Assembly: GCA_027008665.1 (NCBI GenBank)
Contig: JALVEA010000443.1
Span: 1-7,058 of the forward strand
Direction: 5' to 3'
Length of the DNA: 7,058 nucleotides
Source: Thiotrichaceae bacterium
GTDB taxonomy: Bacteria; Pseudomonadota; Gammaproteobacteria; Thiotrichales; Thiotrichaceae
The stretch's first letter is position 1; the number at the start of each line of letters is the position of its first letter. The position numbers were made by a program, and so were the translations under genes. Positions 1 through 5,681 of the stretch are shown here, in pieces. The notes below the pieces were generated by a model, which searched no databases, was not told the origin of the DNA, and saw only the letters and a list, made by a program, of their open reading frames with translations.

Positions 1-103
1 AAAAAATAAGTCCTACCAAGAACATAATTACGACGACAATTAGACATCAATAAAATATATTGATTAATGACCTTTGTTGATCTTGAATAAATGACGATAT
101 GCT

Positions 104-171
104 GTTAGCTGGCGATGCGCGGATAGATTAGTGTTGAATTTTAGCTTTGTGCAATGCGCATCTTAGCCGAC
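104..171. repeat. Imperfect intergenic inverted repeat
   Basis: The left arm at 104-120 (GTTAGCTGGCGATGCGC) and the reverse complement of the right arm at 156-171 (GTCGGCTAAGATGCGC) share 12 of about 16 positions. This includes a perfect 7-bp core, GATGCGC/GCGCATC, and the arms are separated by 35 nt. Reading on the minus strand just upstream of the right arm gives GTAGGTCGG. This style is reminiscent of the short GTAGG-type palindromic repeats scattered between genes in many gammaproteobacteria; that resemblance is from memory and was not searched. The segment is more GC-rich than the AT-rich DNA around it. It lies just downstream of the rhodanese gene, so it could also fold at the 3' end of that transcript. 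Confidence 0.4.
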
Positions 172-191
172 CTACCGCGCTATCTTAAATC

Positions 192-956
192 TCACGACTC
201 AAGCCCCTCTGTCTTTAGCTGAGGGGTAGTTGACTTGGCTTCTTTCTTTTTTAGTGTTGAGAATCCTAGTAATTCCCATGTTTGCATTCCTCCTCGGAAA
301 TATTTTATTTTCTCAACGGGATAGCCAAATTTGACTAAAGTTTTAATGCTTGCTGGGGATTGTCCGCACCACATGCCGTTGCAAAATATGACTAAGGTTT
401 TTGCTTTAGAGTAATCAAGTGTTGATCCTGCTTTACCTTCTACAATCGCCTCGTCAACATCGTCTGCATCCATGTCTTTAGCTAATTTAACTGCAAAGTT
501 GTTACTGAGAATTTTAATGATTCCTTCTGTGGTTGCGCCTTTAGCGGGTACTAGTTTTGTCCAAGGTATATTGATGGCCCCTGGAATTGTACCTCGTACT
601 AGCCATTCAGGAGTACGTGAATCAACTAAAGCAATGGAGGCATCGCCTTCACTTATTTTTTTAATATAATTAACTACTTCTACTTCACCAATGGTTTCTA
701 CACCCTTGATAAGATGCATCGGTTGAATACAAAAAGGAGGGCAGGCGCGCGATGTTTTAGCAAATGCTGGATTGATTAGATTATCATTATCTTGATTGCG
801 TTTAACTTCAATCTCCTTACCATCTACTTTAATGGTGACACTCATCAAATCAGGAGTAATACCAACGGGTTTTCTTTCATCAGCAAGTGCGAAATGACTG
901 CTAATCATTAAGATGATACTGAAAACTAATAAGGAAAAATTTTGTTTATTTTTCAT
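192..956 (-). CDS. Exported rhodanese-domain protein
   Basis: This 254-residue protein has an N-terminal signal peptide: K2/K4, a hydrophobic stretch at 7-22, and a likely signal peptidase I site after A23-L24-A25. It is therefore probably periplasmic. A linker holds a C72-P-P-F-C76 motif. A rhodanese domain follows at about 86-235, with the VDSR motif (111-114), H-less GTIPGAINIP (122-131), the active-site loop starting at C192 (FCNGMWCGQS) and the closing FRGGMQTW (220-227). C192 is the expected persulfide-carrying cysteine. The loop has a second cysteine, C197, where thiosulfate sulfurtransferases usually have a basic residue. Rhodaneses move sulfane sulfur or use the cysteine in redox chemistry; the substrate here is unknown. 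The domain also carries an extra segment (about 136-185) between GAINIP and the catalytic strand. The ATG at 956 is supported by AGGAGC 7-8 nt upstream. The gene appears separate from the motor cluster, 97 bp upstream of it. The lysine- and threonine-rich tail (about 236-254) looks disordered. Confidence 0.9.
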   Translation of the reverse strand: MKNKQNFSLLVFSIILMISSHFALADERKPVGITPDLMSVTIKVDGKEIEVKRNQDNDNLINPAFAKTSRACPPFCIQPMHLIKGVETIGEVEVVNYIKKISEGDASIALVDSRTPEWLVRGTIPGAINIPWTKLVPAKGATTEGIIKILSNNFAVKLAKDMDADDVDEAIVEGKAGSTLDYSKAKTLVIFCNGMWCGQSPASIKTLVKFGYPVEKIKYFRGGMQTWELLGFSTLKKKEAKSTTPQLKTEGLES

Positions 957-999
957 TTGATGCTCCTAGTGGTCTATTTATGGTCATTTGATTATTGCA

Positions 1000-1020
1000 G
1001 ATGCCTATAAATAGCGCATC
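1000..1020. promoter_or_regulatory. Hairpin between motor cluster and rhodanese gene
   Basis: An inverted repeat fills this 21-nt segment: GATGC at the left and GCATC at the right, then CTAT/ATAG inside, with a three-base loop and one internal mismatch. On the minus strand no U-run follows it, so it is not a classic intrinsic terminator for the upstream motor genes. On the plus strand it is followed by an AT-rich AAATTTATTTATT stretch. It is the only structure in the 97-bp gap, which must also hold any promoter for the rhodanese gene. No convincing -35/-10 pair was found there. Confidence 0.3.
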
Positions 1021-1053
1021 AAATTTATTTATTCCACTAATACTTGCATAGTC

Positions 1054-1596
1054 TCATGGAATCGGAATAAATTGTTTAATCGGCTTAGCAACTTGATGGA
1101 CAGAGTAAGAGATATTTTCAACGGAGTGATTAATTTGTGAGAAATTTTGATTAATTGTTGATGAGTGAAGACTGATAACATGAGTTTGTGAACTAAGTAT
1201 TTTGGTTTGTTGTTTTAGTTGTTGCATATAAAGACTCATTTTCTGAGTTGCTTGGGTCATCTTATTAATAGAACCGCTAATTCTTTGTAAATACTCAACA
1301 TTAGTGCCCATATTTTTGATCGATGAGGTAATATCATCCATTGTATGGCGTAATTCAACCACTTGTTTATTAATCGTAGCCATACTGTTTAAAGAATGGG
1401 TAATGGCTTTATTAAAAAAAATAAAATTGAACAAAAGTAAAGCAACCAGTATTGCGCCAAGAGCTGTAAAGATATAAATAACACGGTTAGTTACTTTAAT
1501 ACTCTTTTTTGCCAATTCTTCATGAATCTTTGAATTTTGGGCGACTTCATCCATATTTTGATATAAATCTTCAAGTTGTTGTCGGCTCAGATTCAT
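1054..1596 (-). CDS. Membrane-anchored coiled-coil protein (paralogue B)
   Basis: This 180-residue protein has an unrecognised function. It has a short polar N-terminus (1-36) that ends in basic residues, one hydrophobic helix at about 39-61 and a long C-terminal region (62-170). That region is rich in Q, N, S, T, I and L in heptad-like spacing, without Pro and almost without Gly, which indicates a parallel coiled coil. The positive residues before the helix suggest the N-terminus is cytoplasmic and the coil periplasmic. It is a paralogue of the gene just upstream: both have TI.KQ followed by E and then MDDI (here 74-89), and both end in KPIK+F (here 171-176). It is the last gene of the cluster, 6 bp after its partner, with an AGG Shine-Dalgarno inside the partner's stop region. 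The coil resembles the helical part of chemoreceptors, but there is no HAMP or signalling hairpin. A structural or tethering role with the channel is inferred only from position. Confidence 0.8.
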   Translation of the reverse strand: MNLSRQQLEDLYQNMDEVAQNSKIHEELAKKSIKVTNRVIYIFTALGAILVALLLFNFIFFNKAITHSLNSMATINKQVVELRHTMDDITSSIKNMGTNVEYLQRISGSINKMTQATQKMSLYMQQLKQQTKILSSQTHVISLHSSTINQNFSQINHSVENISYSVHQVAKPIKQFIPIP

Positions 1597-1602
1597 TTTT
1601 AT

Positions 1603-2187
1603 TTACCTAAAAAAACCAAAAGGATTGATACTGTTAAAGCGTTTAATGGGTTTGACTCCATCGGCAATATCCCCTGTGACTTGTTGTAATACTTGCTTTA
1701 AGACCAAGGTATTTTGCCCTATTCCCCCTAAGGTGTTTTGTAATGCATCAATTTCAGTGGTAACAACCCTAATATTTTGGGTAATAGCAGAAAAGCTTTG
1801 CGTCATATTGAAGATATTATTTTCAATCCCTGATACGGATACATCAATCCCCGGTAATTCATTCATATAGGTTTCAAAGGTCATCATTGCTATTTCAATA
1901 TCATCCATGCTGTATTGCACTTCAGTTGCTTGTTTGGAGATGGTGTCAAGGCTATTACTGAGCGTATTGACTTGATTAGTCAGAATAAAAACCAGATAAA
2001 GAATAAAAAATAATGCTGCCACCAGTCCTATCATAACGGCACGAATAAGAGTACGTACACGCGATGCAACACGGCGTTGAGTACGGCTTTGTTGAAACAT
2101 CGCCCGTTTGAGATTAAGTAATGAGACTTGAAAAAGCTCTTCATTACTCATTTTCTTCATACTGCTATTACTCATTGTGTTACCCAT
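1603..2187 (-). CDS. Membrane-anchored coiled-coil protein (paralogue A)
   Basis: This 194-residue protein has an unrecognised function and the same architecture as the gene that follows it. A cytoplasmic N-terminus (1-46) has a strongly basic run (RRVASRVR, 38-45). One transmembrane helix spans about 47-70. A periplasmic coiled coil runs from about 72 to 170, and the tail KPIKRF (179-184) is followed by a hydrophobic, aromatic end (NPFGFFR). The core TISKQATEVQYSMDDI (82-97) aligns directly with TINKQVVELRHTMDDI in the neighbour, so the two arose by tandem duplication and then diverged. The ATG at 2187 has an AGGATG about 10 nt upstream; ATGs at 2175 and 2160 are possible alternatives. The gap to the upstream ExbD-like gene is 14 bp, consistent with one operon. 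The aromatic C-terminus could bind a membrane or partner protein, but this is inference. Confidence 0.82.
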   Translation of the reverse strand: MGNTMSNSSMKKMSNEELFQVSLLNLKRAMFQQSRTQRRVASRVRTLIRAVMIGLVAALFFILYLVFILTNQVNTLSNSLDTISKQATEVQYSMDDIEIAMMTFETYMNELPGIDVSVSGIENNIFNMTQSFSAITQNIRVVTTEIDALQNTLGGIGQNTLVLKQVLQQVTGDIADGVKPIKRFNSINPFGFFR

Positions 2188-2201
2188 AGTCTTAATTCAT
2201 C

Positions 2202-2840
2202 CTAAGAAGAGCCTAAATAAGAAGGTAAGTATTTACATAATGCATTAAAACTCATATCACAAATACTGGCAGGATGGTCAGAATCGACAGGCTTCCAACC
2301 TGATTTTATATGTTTAGATTTTAAATATTCACGCGCTATGCGAAAACTTTCAAAACCGCTACCTGAAATATCGCCTTCTCCTACTTCATCATAGACAAAA
2401 AAATAGGCAAATTGCTTTTTAGGGTCAATTTGATTCAGTTGTTGTCGTAAAGCGCTGTTATTTTTTTGCAGTGTTGTAAAATGATGCCAATCTTTACTAC
2501 CTGCAATATCTTGTGCATGAAAGACAATGCCTTGCCGATCATCAATCTGCGCAAAGAGCTGTCCATAGTTTAATGGAAAAATCCGCTTACCACCTGCGGC
2601 ACCATCGGTTGCTTGCATGGCGGCATTGCTAAAAATTTTATCCGTATCCAAGACTATTAATTTGTCGTCTTTCGCAATAATAAAGACAGGTGATAGCTCA
2701 CTTTGGTGTTCAATGGGGATTTCTAATTGATAGGTTTTACTATTGTCATGAATAAGACTGACCACCGCTAAAATAATCAGGATACCAACGGAGTTAGAGA
2801 CAATATCAGTGAGCGAATCAACATTAATATACTGCTTCAT
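2202..2840 (-). CDS. ExbD/TolR-like subunit that keeps the helix aspartate
   Basis: This 212-residue protein has a very short N-terminus and one transmembrane helix at about 11-30. The start, I5-N6-V7-D8-S9-L10-T11-D12, lines up with the ExbD signature INVTPFID, which puts D12 at the position of the proton-binding aspartate of ExbD/TolR/MotB. The rest (31-212) is predicted to be periplasmic. It includes the strand-helix segment FAYFFVYDEVG (144-154), SGFESFRIAREYLK (161-174) and SGWKPV (180-185), which recalls the ExbD periplasmic fold. It is longer than ExbD (about 140 residues) and has no recognisable OmpA-like peptidoglycan-binding domain. Two cysteines, C194 and C203, near the C-terminus could form a periplasmic disulfide. 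The start codon overlaps the upstream ExbD-like gene in an ATGA junction and has a strong AGGAGAGG Shine-Dalgarno. It is probably the ion-conducting partner of the ExbB-like channel. The family call is by motif register only. Confidence 0.8.
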   Translation of the reverse strand: MKQYINVDSLTDIVSNSVGILIILAVVSLIHDNSKTYQLEIPIEHQSELSPVFIIAKDDKLIVLDTDKIFSNAAMQATDGAAGGKRIFPLNYGQLFAQIDDRQGIVFHAQDIAGSKDWHHFTTLQKNNSALRQQLNQIDPKKQFAYFFVYDEVGEGDISGSGFESFRIAREYLKSKHIKSGWKPVDSDHPASICDMSFNALCKYLPSYLGSS

Positions 2841-3478
2841 TGCCTCTCCTGTTGTTGAGTCTCAATCACGGGTGTGCCGTTAATATTGAGTGTCCAGTTA
2901 GCATCAAGCGGTTCTAAACCGACACTAATGCTGCTAGCATCTTGAGAACGTGCCATTACGTCTCGAACTTTATGGTATGCCTTACCGCCATCTGGGTAGA
3001 TGCCGAATAAAATAAATTCTTCGTAGAGAAAGTTATGCTTTAAGGCTTCTTCATTGATAAAGCGAATTTCTTTTAATAACTCAGAAATTTTATCAATATC
3101 AGGCTCTATGGCAAAATCGTCTATTAATCCCTTATAGGCTTTAATATCAGCAATAAATTGTTTGCGTTGTACGATAATACTGGCAATTTCATCACGCACA
3201 TTAGCATCATCAATGACCTGTTGTAAATCTTCAAGGCGTGCGATAGGAGGGACAATAATAATTCCCTCTGGTAAGCTAAATATTTGAAAAGCAACTTTAT
3301 AACCTTGCTCTAATTGTGTTGACATTTCTATTTTTTGTGGCGTATGAATGCTACTTAGAATATTAATAAAGGAAAGCACTCCCATTACCGACAAAAAGAT
3401 ACTTAAAAAAGGAAATAAGCTAATTTCCAATTTTTTTTCAGGCAAATAACGTGCGTATCGACGGGCTTTAGTTGCCAT
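2837..3478 (-). CDS. ExbD-like subunit without the helix aspartate
   Basis: This 213-residue protein has a basic cytoplasmic N-terminus (KARRYARYLPEKK) and one transmembrane helix at about 22-42. The segment E18-I-S-L-F-P23-F24-L-S26 aligns with ExbD's E-I-N-V-T-P-F-I-D. The framework Pro and Phe are kept, but the ion-binding Asp is replaced by S26, and no other acidic residue lies in the helix. The predicted periplasmic part contains an acidic helical region (about 70-150). It also has IYPDGGKAYHKVRDVM (160-175), which resembles the ExbD motif in which a short strand and Asp precede a helix ending in V-M. The gene overlaps the channel gene by 11 bp and the Asp-bearing ExbD-like gene by 4 bp, so the three are probably translated together. 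I infer a heterodimer partner that cannot itself carry protons. A weak Shine-Dalgarno suggests dependence on translational coupling. Confidence 0.78.
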   Translation of the reverse strand: MATKARRYARYLPEKKLEISLFPFLSIFLSVMGVLSFINILSSIHTPQKIEMSTQLEQGYKVAFQIFSLPEGIIIVPPIARLEDLQQVIDDANVRDEIASIIVQRKQFIADIKAYKGLIDDFAIEPDIDKISELLKEIRFINEEALKHNFLYEEFILFGIYPDGGKAYHKVRDVMARSQDASSISVGLEPLDANWTLNINGTPVIETQQQERQ

Positions 3479-4433
3479 TGTTCTGATCTATTTTATCGGC
3501 GAAGGTGGTTTCATAAAGGTCTTCCATTGTTTCTTGAAGTGCGCCAATTTGAGTGCTTAATAGCTTAATTTCATCAGCCACCGACTGTACTGAGGCATCT
3601 GTGGAGCTTGTTTGAATAATAGCTCCCTCCGTATCTCGCATAACAGTGGCTTGTTTTGATACAAATAAGGGCTTTATATCATGAAACCACATTTCATCCA
3701 GATGGATAAGATAAGCTTCTTCTTGTTTTTCCATCCAGAGCATCATCATCATTAGTGGTACACTTAATAATAAGGCCAATAAAGTAGTGTCAAATGCAGT
3801 TGCTAATGAGTTAGTGACTAAGGGTAAGCTTTCTTTTAGCATCGCAGAGACATCTGTGACTGAATTTGTCGCCGTCATGGCATCAGAGAAATGTGAAATA
3901 CCGTTACTAATACCCCAAACCGTTCCAATAAAACCAACAATAGGAATAGCCCATATCATAAAATGCGATAAAGCATAAGAACCACGCAAAAACTCACGTT
4001 CTTTAATACCAAAGGCTTCATCAATATCTTCGGTACTACCTGTATGTTTTAAATACAAATTAGAACGTGCTAACAATAAATTATCCTCAGGAATATGAGT
4101 TTGCTCACTGTGCTGTTGAATCTTTTGAAGTGAAATATCAGTCTTATTATCAATATAAAATTGAGAGAGTTGCTGTGTATATTGTTTTTCTTTTCCCAGT
4201 TTTTTACTTTTTAACCATAGATGAAAAAAACTAGCGGCAAAGAACCAGAGAATAATGGGTGAAATCCAATTGCCAAAAAATATCTTTAAAGCACGTCCTA
4301 TATCGGATGCGCCGACTATAAAAAAGAGTATCAGCGCAGGTATTAAGACCAGCAACGCCATCAGCATCATAGGTTGTTTAAAGGATTGTTCTATAGGGTA
4401 TAAACTGGATTCTAGTTGGTTTTGTTGTTTCAT
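3468..4433 (-). CDS. ExbB/TolQ/MotA-like proton-channel protein
   Basis: This inner-membrane protein of 321 residues, counted from the ATG at 4433, has four predicted transmembrane helices: about 20-41, 51-74, 155-179 and 209-233. The last pair carries the family signature: AIPIVGFIGTVWGI (162-175), with T171, and LATAFDTTLLALLLSVP (210-226), with T216/T217. These threonines sit where the polar channel-lining residues of ExbB/TolQ are found. A cytoplasmic domain (about 75-154) lies between helices 2 and 3. The C-terminal tail (about 235-321) is cytoplasmic, acidic and helix-forming. ExbB and TolQ normally have three helices, so the extra N-terminal one makes the layout more MotA-like. In this family five copies form a ring around two ExbD-type helices and convert ion flow into movement or force. 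An in-frame TTG at 4481 would add 16 residues but overlap the phosphoesterase gene by 23 bp; I prefer the ATG, although neither has a strong Shine-Dalgarno. It heads the two ExbD-like genes and is 25 bp downstream of the phosphoesterase gene. Confidence 0.88.
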   Translation of the reverse strand: MKQQNQLESSLYPIEQSFKQPMMLMALLVLIPALILFFIVGASDIGRALKIFFGNWISPIILWFFAASFFHLWLKSKKLGKEKQYTQQLSQFYIDNKTDISLQKIQQHSEQTHIPEDNLLLARSNLYLKHTGSTEDIDEAFGIKEREFLRGSYALSHFMIWAIPIVGFIGTVWGISNGISHFSDAMTATNSVTDVSAMLKESLPLVTNSLATAFDTTLLALLLSVPLMMMMLWMEKQEEAYLIHLDEMWFHDIKPLFVSKQATVMRDTEGAIIQTSSTDASVQSVADEIKLLSTQIGALQETMEDLYETTFADKIDQNNGN

Positions 4434-4458
4434 AGAGTACCGAATGGTATTGGTTATT

Positions 4459-4977
4459 TTATATTTGTGCGGTATTTTCAAAACGAATCATTTTAATCTG
4501 CCAATCATTGTGATTGCAATCAAGAATTAGACAGGATGGACCACCATGATTACGTATTAGTCCAGCCGCACCAGGGTTGATAATCCACGGCAAAGCCTCT
4601 TTGTCCACAACTTGTTTATGGGTATGACCATACACGATAATGCGAGAGTCAGCATGTTTCTTACGCAATGATTGATGGGAGGGTTGTGACATTCCGTGTT
4701 GATGTCCGTGTTCAATGGAAATTTTTCCATACGGTAGCTCAAGACTTATTTCATTCGGTAAAGCGTTACCTTCATGACAATAAATATCATTATTTCCTGC
4801 AACCGCAAAAAGCGTTCCTGTTTTAGGTTGCATTGAATTTAGAATCGCTTCTCCACAGATATCACCTGCATGAATGGCATAGTCGCATGTTTTAATCAGC
4901 TCGATAATACGTTGATCTAAATGGGAATGAGTATCAGAAATAATCGCTATGCTTAGCTTTTTTTTTGTTATTCTCAT
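4459..4977 (-). CDS. YfcE/MJ0936-type metallophosphoesterase
   Basis: This 172-residue soluble, cytoplasmic enzyme is the usual size for the small YfcE-like phosphodiesterases. The metal-binding motifs appear in order: D15-T-H17 (ISDTH), G38-D39 (HAGD), G61-N62-N63-D64 (the family's GNCD/GNND block), H90-G-H92 and G117-H118-T-H120 (YGHTH), followed by NPGAA (134-138). Together these predict a binuclear metal centre that hydrolyses a phosphodiester or phosphomonoester; the natural substrate is unknown. The start ATG shares one base with the stop of the kinase-like gene (TAATG) and has GGAG about 6 nt upstream, so the two are translated in tandem. The channel gene begins 25 bp after it. Pairing a phosphate-removing enzyme with a kinase-fold protein at the head of a membrane-motor operon could mean regulation by reversible modification or a nucleotide signal. 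That is inference; a simple housekeeping passenger is also possible. Confidence 0.93.
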   Translation of the reverse strand: MRITKKKLSIAIISDTHSHLDQRIIELIKTCDYAIHAGDICGEAILNSMQPKTGTLFAVAGNNDIYCHEGNALPNEISLELPYGKISIEHGHQHGMSQPSHQSLRKKHADSRIIVYGHTHKQVVDKEALPWIINPGAAGLIRNHGGPSCLILDCNHNDWQIKMIRFENTAQI

Positions 4978-5567
4978 TAAGATCTCCGTGTATAAGGATC
5001 AATCACGACAATTTCATCCGAATCTATTTTTTGCATTAAATTATCACCGTGTAAATCCCAAGCCAATACATTGCTATGTTCTGCATAAAAATCATAGAGA
5101 TGACTGATTTCTACGGATAATAACTTTCCGTATTGTTGTTCTACTATGGCCAAAATCTGTTGCCGTTCAGTATCATTTTTCCAATCCATATCTTTAACAC
5201 TTTTATTAAAAAAAGCCGTATCCTTATCGCTTAAATGCACTAATCTTTCAATCACATAAATATAACGATACTCTGTTTCTCGTCCTGAAAAGATTTCCTC
5301 TTTTGAGGGAGGCGGTGCAATCACATTATCCTCTTCATCTAAAACAACAATACGTTCAACCTTAGGGATTTTAGTAAGCCTTAATGTTTTCATTGCTTCA
5401 CAGAAATACTCTAAACCTAATGAACGTTTTTCTAATAAAACATGTTGTGCGTCAAAATGATAAACATTGGTTAGAAAAGTCAGCATGCATTTGTCACAAA
5501 AAATCTGCTCATACTCATTATTAATAAAGCGAGCTATAATATCTTGTCGTTTTAAATTACTGTACAT
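4977..5567 (-). CDS. Small kinase-fold / phosphotransferase-like protein
   Basis: This 196-residue soluble protein has the C-lobe core of a kinase-like fold at its end. W170-D171-L-H-G-D175-N176-L-M matches the DLxxxN catalytic-loop spacing of protein kinases and small-molecule phosphotransferases, and I189-D190-P191 matches the metal-binding Asp of DFG/IDW. RYIYVIERL (101-109) could be the strand leading into the hinge. E46/K47 lie in a possible N-lobe, but no glycine loop or clear VAIK lysine is visible. The chain stops six residues after D190, so most of the usual activation segment and C-lobe helices are missing. Full-length members of these families are generally 250 residues or more. 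There is a C24-D-K-C27 pair near the N-terminus. The ATG at 5567 has a good GAGGT Shine-Dalgarno. It is the first gene of the seven-gene run and is coupled to the phosphoesterase gene. It may be a minimal or pseudo-kinase. Similar phage and plasmid kinase-like proteins with HGDN loops exist, as far as I recall. Confidence 0.65.
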   Translation of the reverse strand: MYSNLKRQDIIARFINNEYEQIFCDKCMLTFLTNVYHFDAQHVLLEKRSLGLEYFCEAMKTLRLTKIPKVERIVVLDEEDNVIAPPPSKEEIFSGRETEYRYIYVIERLVHLSDKDTAFFNKSVKDMDWKNDTERQQILAIVEQQYGKLLSVEISHLYDFYAEHSNVLAWDLHGDNLMQKIDSDEIVVIDPYTRRS

Positions 5568-5681
5568 TTTTTACCTCTATAGATTGACCCATAAATAATT
5601 ATTTCGCCTGAAAAAGCATTCGAATTTCTATTTTTCAATCCCCTCTTTTTCATTGGGGCAAAACTTATCATTTTATCATTT
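5568..5681 (-). promoter_or_regulatory. Intergenic gap ahead of the motor cluster
   Basis: This 114-bp AT-rich gap is the largest break between the purK block and the kinase-to-motor block, and is the likeliest place for the cluster's promoter. It contains a perfect 12-nt palindrome, AAATAATTATTT (5593-5604), and a CCCC/GGGG pair (5640-5643 and 5655-5658) around an A-rich loop just after the methyltransferase stop. On the minus strand TTGAAA lies 5' of AT-rich sequence, but no good -10 sits at the right spacing, so no specific promoter is named. The hairpin lacks a U-run and would make a weak terminator at best. Confidence 0.3.

Noticed and set aside
1..103. Gene fragment running off the left edge
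   Set aside because: The plus-strand frames hit stops within about 50 bases and no protein-like motif was recognised. The segment is AT-rich with no supported feature.
204..226. CCCCTC...GAGGGG hairpin as a terminator for the rhodanese gene
   Set aside because: It lies inside the coding tail, before the stop codon, and no T-run follows on either strand. It may form but is not a convincing terminator.
472..669. Plus-strand 65-codon open frame inside the rhodanese gene
   Set aside because: It lies wholly within the rhodanese coding region on the opposite strand and has no recognisable motif. The minus-strand frame holds clear rhodanese motifs.
1625..1870. Plus-strand 81-codon open frame
   Set aside because: It is antisense to coiled-coil paralogue A. 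Its Cys/Ile-rich content looks like reverse-strand translation of a low-complexity coil.
3787..3978. Plus-strand 63-codon open frame
   Set aside because: It is antisense to the TM3-TM4 region of the ExbB-like gene, whose family motifs make the minus strand the coding one.
3468..4433. Zorya-type anti-phage system
   Set aside because: The channel protein is related in fold to ZorA, but the ExbD-like partners lack an OmpA-like domain, the tail is short, and no ZorC/ZorD/ZorE-like effector is present in the window.
4255..4530. Plus-strand 91-codon open frame across the channel/phosphoesterase junction
   Set aside because: It is antisense to two well-supported genes and has no motif or Shine-Dalgarno support.
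4557..4742. Minus-strand 61-codon frame inside the phosphoesterase gene
   Set aside because: It is an alternative frame within a gene that has the full set of metallophosphoesterase motifs.
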